From Actinomycetota bacterium (GTDB lineage: Bacteria; Actinomycetota; Thermoleophilia; Gaiellales; Gaiellaceae), in contig JACDGR010000006.1 in assembly GCA_013821525.1 (NCBI GenBank), positions 1 through 28,415 of the forward strand: DNA of 28,415 nt, given 5' to 3'. Position 1 is the stretch's first letter. Every line of letters begins with the position of its first letter. Below are positions 9,087 to 15,316 of the stretch, in pieces. The notes under the pieces are model-generated. The model made no database searches. It was not told the DNA's origin and was given only the letters and a program-made list of their open reading frames with translations. The position numbers were made by a program, and so were the translations under genes.

Positions 9087-9893
9087 TTGCCCGTCTCGGC
9101 ACTCGCGCTCGCGCTCGGGAGCGCTGTTCTCCACGCCGTCTGGAACCTCCTGCTCGGCCGGGCGCGAGACGTGCAGGCGGCAACCGCGGCCACGTTCGTG
9201 CTGTCGTTTGCAATCGCGGTTCCGTTCGCTGTGATCTGGTGGCACGCCGAGCCATCCGTCTGGCCCTACGCGCTCGCCTCGTCGGTGCTCGAGATCGTCT
9301 ACGTGATCGCACTCGCGCTCGCCTACCGGCAGGGCGAGGTCTCGTTCGTGTATCCGGTCACCCGCGGGCTCGCGCCGGTGCTCGCGCTCGGCTTTGCGAT
9401 CCTCTGGCTCGGCCATCGCATCTCGGCGGCGGAGGTGGCAGGCGTGCTGCTCGTCGGAGCGGGCGTGGTGCTCGTGCGTGGTGTCGGTGGCGGCGATCGT
9501 CTCGCCCTCCTGCTGGCGGCCACGCTCGCAGTCACGATCGCCGCGTACACCCTGGTCGACCGGGTCGGCATCGGGCGGGCAGGCGCCTTGACGTACTTCT
9601 TGCTCACGCTCGCCGGCCCTTGCCTCGTGTACCCGCCGCTCGTCGGCACGCGCGCGATGCGCCGCGAGGTCGGAGGCGCAGTGCTCGCCGCTGCGCTCGC
9701 AAACCTCGGCTCGTTCATGCTCGGGCTCCTTGCGCTGCGGCATGCCGGCGCCGCGGTCGTACTGGCGGTGCGTTGGACCTCCGTCGTGCTGACGACCGCG
9801 CTCGCGGGGCGCGTGCTCGCCGAACGCGTCTCGCGCGGACGCCTCGCCGGGTCGGCGCTCGTGCTCGTCGGCATCGGGGTTCTCGCGCGCTGA
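9087..9893 (+). CDS. EamA/DMT-superfamily transporter
   Basis: A 268-residue membrane protein of the drug/metabolite transporter superfamily with ten predicted helices in two repeated EamA halves. The first half begins SAVLHAVWNLLLGRA and contains YRQGEVSFVYPVTRGLAPVLA and HRISAAEVAGVLLVGAGVVLV. The second half repeats this with GAAVVLAVRWTSVVLTTALAGRVLAERVS. The only reasonable start is a TTG at 9087; no ATG or GTG in frame precedes it. It is divergent from mreB with a 26-bp gap, so their promoters must overlap or lie within coding sequence. The substrate cannot be assigned; family members export amino acids, sugars or drugs. Confidence 0.88.
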   Translation: MPVSALALALGSAVLHAVWNLLLGRARDVQAATAATFVLSFAIAVPFAVIWWHAEPSVWPYALASSVLEIVYVIALALAYRQGEVSFVYPVTRGLAPVLALGFAILWLGHRISAAEVAGVLLVGAGVVLVRGVGGGDRLALLLAATLAVTIAAYTLVDRVGIGRAGALTYFLLTLAGPCLVYPPLVGTRAMRREVGGAVLAAALANLGSFMLGLLALRHAGAAVVLAVRWTSVVLTTALAGRVLAERVSRGRLAGSALVLVGIGVLAR

Positions 9894-9942
9894 GGGAACT
9901 GAGCGTCGGCGGGCGTTCAGGTCTCCATCACTTGGCCCCATC

Positions 9943-9948
9943 TACTGT
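9943..9948 (+). promoter_or_regulatory. Possible -10 element of a leaderless promoter for the ABC pair
   Basis: TACTGT lies seven bases before the ATG at 9956, the spacing expected when transcription begins at the start codon itself. Only a weak AGG precedes the ATG, which fits a leaderless message. No clear -35 box is visible 16-18 bases upstream, so this is tentative. Confidence 0.3.
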
Positions 9949-9955
9949 CCAGGTT

Positions 9956-10864
9956 ATGTCCGAACTCTTACCGGTCGAGGTCCGCGGTCTGGTCAAGCGC
10001 TACGGCGAGCTCGCCGCGGTCGACGACGTCGATCTGACGGTCGAGCCGGGAGACATCTACGGCCTCCTCGGCCCGAACGGCGCGGGCAAGACGACGACCC
10101 TCCGCATGCTGCTCGGCCTGATCCGCCGGGACGGCGGAACCGTGAAGCTATTCGGTCGCGATCCCGTCGAGGGCGTCGGAGCGCTAGAGGACGTCGCCGG
10201 TTTCGTCGAGTCGCCCGCCTTCTATCCGTACCTGACCGGCCGCGAGAACCTCAGGCTGCTCGGCGCACTCGACGGCGGGGCCGATCTGCGCGCGATCGAC
10301 GCTGCACTCGAACGGGTCGACCTGCTCGACCGTGCCGGAGACCGCGTGGGCACGTACTCCCTGGGCATGCGTCAGCGGCTTGGGATCGCATCGTCGCTGA
10401 TGCGCTCGCCGAAGCTTCTCGTGCTCGACGAGCCGGCGAACGGCCTCGACCCCGCGGGAATTCGCGACCTTCGAACACTGGTCGCCGCGCTCCCGGAACA
10501 AGGTGTGACCGTTCTCTACTCGAGCCACTTGCTCGCCGAGGTCGAGGAAGTCTGCAAGCGCGTCGCGATCGTCAACGATGGCAAGATCGCATTCGAGGGT
10601 CGCCTCGACGAGTTGCGCGCCTCCTACGGCTCGGCCTATCGCATCGAAGCTGCCGATCCCACCGGCGCCCTCGAGCTCGCGCACCGCGTCGGCGCACCGC
10701 AGGCGCGGCTCGAAGGGCATGTGCTGTGGCTCGATGCGCCCTCCGATCTCGTCGACCAGCTGAGCATCGAGCTCGGCCGAGCCGGCATTGCGATCCGTCA
10801 ACTCGCACGCGAGCAACGCTCGCTCGAGGATCTCTTCTTCCGCCTGACGGAGGATGCCGCATGA
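9956..10864 (+). CDS. ABC-2-type transporter ATP-binding protein
   Basis: The nucleotide-binding subunit of an ABC exporter, 302 residues from the ATG at 9956. Walker A is GPNGAGKT (39-46), the signature is YSLGMRQ (134-140) and Walker B with the catalytic Glu is LLVLDEP (154-160), followed by NGLDPAG and the switch His in YSSHLLAEVEEVCKR. The C-terminal 90 residues beyond the ATPase core are typical of the CcmA/DRA family, which powers drug, lipid or lantibiotic export. The stop overlaps the permease start by four bases (ATGA). The frame is open upstream inside the EamA gene, but that part is not coding for this protein. The substrate is unknown. Confidence 0.93.
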   Translation: MSELLPVEVRGLVKRYGELAAVDDVDLTVEPGDIYGLLGPNGAGKTTTLRMLLGLIRRDGGTVKLFGRDPVEGVGALEDVAGFVESPAFYPYLTGRENLRLLGALDGGADLRAIDAALERVDLLDRAGDRVGTYSLGMRQRLGIASSLMRSPKLLVLDEPANGLDPAGIRDLRTLVAALPEQGVTVLYSSHLLAEVEEVCKRVAIVNDGKIAFEGRLDELRASYGSAYRIEAADPTGALELAHRVGAPQARLEGHVLWLDAPSDLVDQLSIELGRAGIAIRQLAREQRSLEDLFFRLTEDAA

Positions 10865-11673
10865 GCGTGTTCCGCGCCTACGGGTGGGAACTCCGCAAGC
10901 TCGCGCGCCAGAAGCGCACGTTCGCCGGCCTCGCCGCCGCAGCCCTGTACGCGCTCGCGTTCGTGATCACGCTGAGCGTGAAAAAACACGCCGGCATCCC
11001 GCCGGACATCCCGCTCGCGAAGCAGGTCACCAAGAGTGGGGTCGTGCTTCCGCTCGCTCTCCTTTCTTTCGCGACGTTCTTCGGTGCGCCGGTGATCTCG
11101 TCGCTCGTCGCCGGGGACATCGTCGCTGCCGAGGACACGAACAACACGCTGAAGACGATCCTCACGCGTTCAACGGGACGCGGCGCGATCTATGCGGCGA
11201 AGGCGCTGGCCGCTGCGACCTACGGGATCGCGCTGATGCTGACGATGTTCGTCGTCTCGGCCGTCGGGTCCGTGATCTCCTGGGGGCTACGCGGCGTCGT
11301 CCTGCTCGACGGGCAGCACGTGACGGGGCTGCACGGCCTCGGGCTCGCCGCTCTCGCCTACACCACCTATCTGCTGCCGCTTGCAGTGCTCGTCGCCGTC
11401 GCATTTCTGCTCTCCACTGCAACGCGCTCGAGCGCCGGTGCGATTGTCGGCACCGTGATCTTCGCGCTCGCGCTGCAAGGGATCGCGGCACTCCCCGGGC
11501 TCAGTGGCACGAAGCCCTACCTGCTCCCGAAGCAGTTCGACGCCTGGCAGTCGCTGTACGGAGCGCACGGCGAGTCGATCCTCCGCGCGAGCTGGGTGTG
11601 CGCTATCTACGTCGCCGTCGCGCTCACCGCGGGTTGGACGATCTTTCGCCGCCGCGATGTCGCGGGCGCGTGA
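10861..11673 (+). CDS. ABC-2-type transporter permease
   Basis: The membrane partner of the preceding ATPase, 270 residues from the ATG at 10861. It starts with the amphipathic segment RAYGWELRKLARQKRTF that typifies ABC-2 permeases, followed by six hydrophobic segments. Between helices 2 and 3 comes AAEDTNNTLKTILTRSTGRGAIYAAKALAA, the conserved coupling region of this family (related to NatB and bacitracin-type exporters). The four-base overlap with the ATPase gene supports stoichiometric expression. It ends eight bases before the convergent maf stop, leaving no room for a separate terminator. The substrate is unknown. Confidence 0.92.
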   Translation: MSVFRAYGWELRKLARQKRTFAGLAAAALYALAFVITLSVKKHAGIPPDIPLAKQVTKSGVVLPLALLSFATFFGAPVISSLVAGDIVAAEDTNNTLKTILTRSTGRGAIYAAKALAAATYGIALMLTMFVVSAVGSVISWGLRGVVLLDGQHVTGLHGLGLAALAYTTYLLPLAVLVAVAFLLSTATRSSAGAIVGTVIFALALQGIAALPGLSGTKPYLLPKQFDAWQSLYGAHGESILRASWVCAIYVAVALTAGWTIFRRRDVAGA

Positions 11674-11681
11674 CCCTCGAC

Positions 11682-12242
11682 CTACCCGAAGCCGTACGCG
11701 CCGGGATAGCGCGCAGCGAGCAGCCGGACGAGCAGCGCCCCGGGCAAGCCGACGATGTTCAAATAGTCGCCCTCGATGCGCTCGACGAGCGACGCGCCGA
11801 AGCCCTGAATCGCGTAGCCGCCTGCCCGTCCCTCCCACTCGCCCGCGTTCAGGTACGCCGCCAGGTCGCGCGGTGTCAGGACCCGGAACGTGACGCGCGT
11901 CGTCTCAGTGGCCAGCTCCTCCCACGCCGGAGAGCGCAGGCAGAGCCCGGAGACGACCTCATGCGTGCGACCGGCGAGGCGCTCGAGCATCGCCTCGGCC
12001 TCCGACTCGTTCGCCGGCTTCCCGAGCAGCGCGCCCTCGAACAGGACTTCCGTGTCTACCCCGAGGACGGGACGTTCGCCCGGCTCGACGGAGCGCGCCT
12101 TGCCGGCGGCGCGCTCGAGCGGGCTCGTTCCGTCGATCTCGTCGAAGTCGGGCGCGACGACCTCGAACGGGATGCCGAGCTGTTCCAGGATCGCGCGACG
12201 CTGCGGCGAGGTCGACGCGAGGACGAGCCCTGCCGTGCTCAT
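11682..12242 (-). CDS. maf: Maf-type nucleoside triphosphate pyrophosphatase
   Basis: Maf proteins hydrolyse non-canonical or ordinary nucleoside triphosphates (dTTP, UTP and modified pyrimidines in characterised members) and are linked to septum and growth control. The 186 residues carry the N-terminal signature LASTSPQRRAIL (8-19), GVDTEVLFEGALLGKPAN (61-78) with the catalytic Asp63 and the GRTHEVVSGL stretch. They end with GGYAIQGFGASLVERIEGDYLNIVGLP, the conserved C-terminal block. VDTEV stands where many homologues have ADTVV. The ATG at 12242 overlaps the methyltransferase stop by four bases. maf near mreB is a long-conserved neighbourhood, although three plus-strand genes now separate them. 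Confidence 0.95.
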   Translation of the reverse strand: MSTAGLVLASTSPQRRAILEQLGIPFEVVAPDFDEIDGTSPLERAAGKARSVEPGERPVLGVDTEVLFEGALLGKPANESEAEAMLERLAGRTHEVVSGLCLRSPAWEELATETTRVTFRVLTPRDLAAYLNAGEWEGRAGGYAIQGFGASLVERIEGDYLNIVGLPGALLVRLLAARYPGAYGFG

Positions 12243-13033
12243 AGAGCCTTGCGGGCCGACCAGATCTCTTCCGACGGCCATCGTTGCGCCCACTCGGCCG
12301 TCACATAGGCGTAGTACTCGTGCGTCTCCGCGTCGACCGGCGCCTGGATCTCCACCAGGCGCTCGATCTCGAAGCCATTCGAGCGCAGAACACCGATCCA
12401 CTCGCTGTGGGACAGATGGAACTCGACGCCGGGCTCGCCCGGCCATTCGAACCGGTGCATCCCGAACTGGCTCCGCTGCAGCGTCTCGGTGACCGGGCCG
12501 AGGTCGGGCGTGCACAGGACGGCAAGCGGTGAGTTGCAGAGGAAGACGAGGCGTCCGCCGGGCCGGAGGAGGCGCGCCGCCTCGGGAATCCACCGGTAGG
12601 GGTCGACCCAGATCGACGCGCCGTACTCCGAGATGACGAGATCGCAGCTCGCAGACGGCAGGCCGGTCGCCGCACCGTCGGCCTCGACGAGCGTGAACTC
12701 GACGCCCGTCTCCGCCATCAGTCGCCGCGCGGTCTCGAGCTGCGCCGGCGTGATGTCGACGCCGATCGGCCGTGCGCCACGCCGGGCGAGCCAGGAAGAG
12801 AAGTACGCCGTGCCGCAGCCGAGCTCGACGACGTCGAGCCCGGAGACGTCCCCGAGCACGTCAAGCGTCGACTCCTCGGCCGCCCAGACGCCCCAAGTGA
12901 TCTCGTCGAGCGCCCAGTTGTCGGCGGCGTTCTGGTCTGTGTATTCGGCGTTCGCCTGCGTCCAGGCGTCGCGGTTGGCCGCGGCGTCACTCGACGCCTG
13001 CGCGCCTAGAGGCTTGATGCGCACTAGCGGCAC
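12239..13033 (-). CDS. SAM-dependent methyltransferase (class I, Methyltransf_11-like)
   Basis: A 264-residue Rossmann-fold methyltransferase. Motif I is VVELGCGTAYFSSWLARRG (68-86). GVDITPAQLETAR supplies the acidic residue that contacts the SAM ribose, and LVISEYGASIWVDPYRWIPEAARLLRPGGRLVFLCN gives motifs post-I to III. An N-terminal helical lid (QANAEYTDQNAADNW, then WGVW) is characteristic of a small actinobacterial group related to ubiquinone/menaquinone-type methyltransferases. The substrate is unknown. The start taken is a GTG at 13033, with another in-frame GTG nine bases later; neither has a clear ribosome binding site. It is coupled to maf. Confidence 0.88.
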   Translation of the reverse strand: MPLVRIKPLGAQASSDAAANRDAWTQANAEYTDQNAADNWALDEITWGVWAAEESTLDVLGDVSGLDVVELGCGTAYFSSWLARRGARPIGVDITPAQLETARRLMAETGVEFTLVEADGAATGLPSASCDLVISEYGASIWVDPYRWIPEAARLLRPGGRLVFLCNSPLAVLCTPDLGPVTETLQRSQFGMHRFEWPGEPGVEFHLSHSEWIGVLRSNGFEIERLVEIQAPVDAETHEYYAYVTAEWAQRWPSEEIWSARKAL

Positions 13034-13182
13034 GCGTGGCTGGTGGCTCCGGCACGGCGCAGCTCGCCCCGGCCGGGCTTGAACGTAGCCACCGCTATGC
13101 CCTGCGCCAGACCAGAACGCCCTCCCTTGGCCTGAGCCATCCCCACACGCCCCCGGATACGCATCAAGCCCCTTGAGCTCGG
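13034..13182. other. 149-bp spacer between ndk and the methyltransferase
   Basis: This is the longest gene-free stretch in the window. On the minus strand I see a short stem (TCAAG, three-base loop, CTTGA) just after ndk without a T-run. Several GC-rich inverted pieces lie near the methyltransferase start (GGAGCCACC and GGTGGCT). I cannot fit a tRNA, a known riboswitch or an open reading frame. It probably holds the maf-operon promoter. Confidence 0.4.
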
Positions 13183-13599
13183 TCAGGCGAGCCCATCGGG
13201 GAACCAGATCCCGATCTCGCGCTCGGCCGACGCGGGCGAGTCGGAGCCGTGGACGAGGTTGTTCGGCATCGCCAGCGCGAACTCTCCGCGCAGCGAGCCG
13301 GGATCGGCGTCCGACGGATTCGTCGCCCCGATCGTCTTGCGACAGGTGAGGATCGCGCCCTCTCCCTCGAGCACGAACGCGAGCGTCGGTCCCGAGGTGA
13401 TGAAGTCGACGAGCTCGCCGAAGAACGGCTTCTCGCGATGCTCCGCGTAGTGCGTCTCGCCAACCTCTCTCGTCGCGGTGACTAGCCGTGCCGCCCGCAC
13501 CGTGAGGCCGCGGCGCTCGAAGCGCGCGAGGATCTCGCCGGCAAGGTTCCGACCGACAGCGTCGGGCTTCGCGAGGATGAGTGTCTGCTCGACGGCCAT
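13183..13599 (-). CDS. ndk: Nucleoside diphosphate kinase
   Basis: Ndk transfers the gamma-phosphate between NTPs and NDPs through a phosphohistidine, balancing nucleotide pools in the cytoplasm. At 138 residues it has the usual length. It begins with the strand EQTLILAKPDAVGRN, and the active-site block NLVHGSDSPASAEREI holds the catalytic His117 at the same number as in E. coli Ndk. The ATG at 13599 was chosen because the family starts here; the open frame upstream overlaps the zinc-ribbon gene and has no homology. A 13-bp gap separates it from that gene, so it is probably co-transcribed with folC and valS. Confidence 0.96.
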   Translation of the reverse strand: MAVEQTLILAKPDAVGRNLAGEILARFERRGLTVRAARLVTATREVGETHYAEHREKPFFGELVDFITSGPTLAFVLEGEGAILTCRKTIGATNPSDADPGSLRGEFALAMPNNLVHGSDSPASAEREIGIWFPDGLA

Positions 13600-13612
13600 G
13601 CGGTCGCGCAGG

Positions 13613-14134
13613 TTAGCGGGAACGCTGACGCCGCGGGGGACGCTTCGCTTCGGCGAGAGCATCGGTTGCCGGATCGTGCTCGATCGGCGTCTCGCAATAG
13701 GGGCACACCTGCCACAACGCCTCGAGCGGACGCGAGCACGTCACGCACGCCTGGCGCAGCTTCGTCGTGCAGACGGGGCAGATCAGGAACTCCTCGTCGA
13801 CCTCCGCGCGGCAGACCGGGCAGTGCAGGTCGCGCCCGCCGAGCCGCTTCTCCATCGCCTTGATCTCGAGCTCGCGCTCGCGCACGTCGTCGAGATACTC
13901 GGGTGGCCGGAAGAGCATGTAGATCATCGGGCCGATGAACGGGACGATCCCGAGCACGGTCGCCACCCAGACGAGCAGCGGATCGCCGATGCGACGCCGC
14001 GCATCCTTGAACACCCAGTACACCGACGCGACCCAGAATACGAGCACGAAGAAGATCGCGAGGTTGCGAATCACATACCACGTCGAGGAGTGGAAGAAGT
14101 CGTGGACGTTGCCGAACGCGGAGGCGAGGATCAC
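13613..14134 (-). CDS. Membrane-anchored double zinc-ribbon protein
   Basis: A 173-residue protein of unknown function. Two membrane helices lie at about 22-43 and 54-75, separated by a short basic loop (KDARRRIGD). A charged helix follows (DDVRERELEIKAMEKRLGG), then a double zinc ribbon with eight cysteines in four CxxC pairs: Cys105/108, 119/122, 130/133 and 144/147. The tail is basic (PPRRQRSR). The architecture suggests a membrane-tethered module for protein or nucleic-acid contact, but no partner is evident. The GTG start at 14134 overlaps the stop of the small upstream gene by four bases (GTGA). It is followed closely by ndk. Confidence 0.8.
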   Translation of the reverse strand: MILASAFGNVHDFFHSSTWYVIRNLAIFFVLVFWVASVYWVFKDARRRIGDPLLVWVATVLGIVPFIGPMIYMLFRPPEYLDDVRERELEIKAMEKRLGGRDLHCPVCRAEVDEEFLICPVCTTKLRQACVTCSRPLEALWQVCPYCETPIEHDPATDALAEAKRPPRRQRSR

Positions 14135-14253
14135 AGCAGGACCCGTCCTAACGCATAGCCCGCGGCGAAAGCCGCGCCGACGAAGAGGGCCAGCAGAAAG
14201 AGGGCGAAGAGAAAGACGCTGATTCGATCACCGGGACGCGACATGGTATGCAT
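14131..14253 (-). CDS. Small single-helix membrane protein (40 residues)
   Basis: A tiny gene between folC and the zinc-ribbon gene. From the ATG at 14253 it encodes a charged N-terminus (MHTMSRPGDR), then one long hydrophobic helix of about 22 residues (VFLFALFLLALFVGAAFAAG) and ends YALGRVLL. A second ATG at 14244 would give 37 residues. It starts one base after the folC stop, with a purine-rich GAAGAAGA upstream. Its stop overlaps the next start as GTGA. This precise fit at both ends is the main evidence that it is real. Function unknown; it may assemble with the neighbouring membrane zinc-ribbon protein. Confidence 0.65.
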   Translation of the reverse strand: MHTMSRPGDRISVFLFALFLLALFVGAAFAAGYALGRVLL

Positions 14254-14254
14254 T

Positions 14255-15316
14255 TCAGTCTTCTTCGGAGAGATCGGCAAGCAGGTAGAGGGAACCTGTC
14301 GCCAGGACAGGCTTGCCGAAGGCGCGAGCATAGGCAAGAGCGGCCCTCGGATCATCGATCGCGGCGACTTCGGGAAATAGGGGGCGGCCGAGCGCGGCGA
14401 CCTCCGTCGCGGACAGCGCCCGCTCGCTGGACGACTGCGTGGCGACGAGCGTACGCCCCGCACGGGCAAGACGCTCGAGGATGCCCGCCGCGTCCTTGTC
14501 ACGGAGGATCGAGGCGAGCACGACGTAGTCGTGCGGCTCGGGCAAGCGCTCGAGCAGCCACTCGGCAGCGGCGGGCGTGTGCGCGCCGTCGCGAATCTCG
14601 CCTCCGGGGCGTGCTTCGAGCCGACCCGGCAGGGAGACCTCGACCTGAGCAAGGATCGGTCGACCGAGAAACGCCTCGGCCGCCGCACGTGCCCCACCGA
14701 GCTTGATCTCGTGGTCGGAGACGAGCTCGGCGAACTCGAGGTCCGGCAGGACGACCACCGCACCTCGGTGCGCGACCGCGAGCTTCTCGCGAGCGATCGC
14801 CTCGCGGGTTTCGCCGAGCACCTCCGTGTGCTCGAGCCCGACGTTCGTCAAGAGAACGACGCCCGCATCGACCGTGTTCGTCGCGTCGAGCCGCCCGCCG
14901 AGCCCGGCTTCGACCACCGCAACGTCGAGCCCGCGCTCGGCGAAGTCGACGAACGCAGCTGCGGTCAAGATCTCGAACTGCGTCGCCCCGACGGCCTCGG
15001 CATCCGCGCGCACCCGCTCGAGCGCCCGCACGAATCCGCTGGCGTCCGTGTCGAGGCGCTCGTGCCAGCCCGAGACATGCGGAGACGTGTAGGCCGCCGT
15101 CCTCAAGCCCTCCGTCGCAAGCAGTGCAGCGATCATGCGTGCGGCGGTCGACTTGCCTTTCGTCCCGACGACGTGGATCGCAGCGTAGGCGCGCTCGGGC
15201 CGGTCGAGGCGGTCGAGTAACTCCTGCATCCGTCTGAGGCCGAAGCCCTCGGACGGCCACGGCGACAGCGACTCGAGCCAGTCGAGGCTCGACAGGCTAC
15301 GCGCCGTCGATTGCAT
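14255..15316 (-). CDS. folC: Folylpolyglutamate synthase / dihydrofolate synthase, compact form
   Basis: FolC is a Mur-ligase-family enzyme that adds glutamate to dihydropteroate and folates using ATP. The P-loop is GTKGKST (51-57). Further family blocks are TSPHVSGWHERL, VVEAGLGGRLDATN (134-147), LLTNVGLEHTEVLG (155-168) and the C-terminal-domain motif DGAHTP (243-248, usually DGAHNP). At 353 residues it is well short of the usual 400-430. The missing part lies between the REKLAVA segment and DGAH, where the conserved HQ-x-x-N segment would be. The ATG at 15316 overlaps valS by 20 bases; the open frame upstream of it lies inside valS and looks non-coding. valS-folC is a classic pair. Confidence 0.9.
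   Translation of the reverse strand: MQSTARSLSSLDWLESLSPWPSEGFGLRRMQELLDRLDRPERAYAAIHVVGTKGKSTAARMIAALLATEGLRTAAYTSPHVSGWHERLDTDASGFVRALERVRADAEAVGATQFEILTAAAFVDFAERGLDVAVVEAGLGGRLDATNTVDAGVVLLTNVGLEHTEVLGETREAIAREKLAVAHRGAVVVLPDLEFAELVSDHEIKLGGARAAAEAFLGRPILAQVEVSLPGRLEARPGGEIRDGAHTPAAAEWLLERLPEPHDYVVLASILRDKDAAGILERLARAGRTLVATQSSSERALSATEVAALGRPLFPEVAAIDDPRAALAYARAFGKPVLATGSLYLLADLSEED

Noticed and set aside
13072..13091. T-loop-like GTTCAAGCC on the minus strand in the ndk-methyltransferase spacer
   Set aside because: The flanking five-base arms (CTACG and CCGGC) do not pair and no acceptor or anticodon arm can be built, so it is not a tRNA.
13160..13182. Short stem (TCAAG/CTTGA) after ndk as a terminator
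   Set aside because: Only five base pairs and no following T-run; too weak to call.
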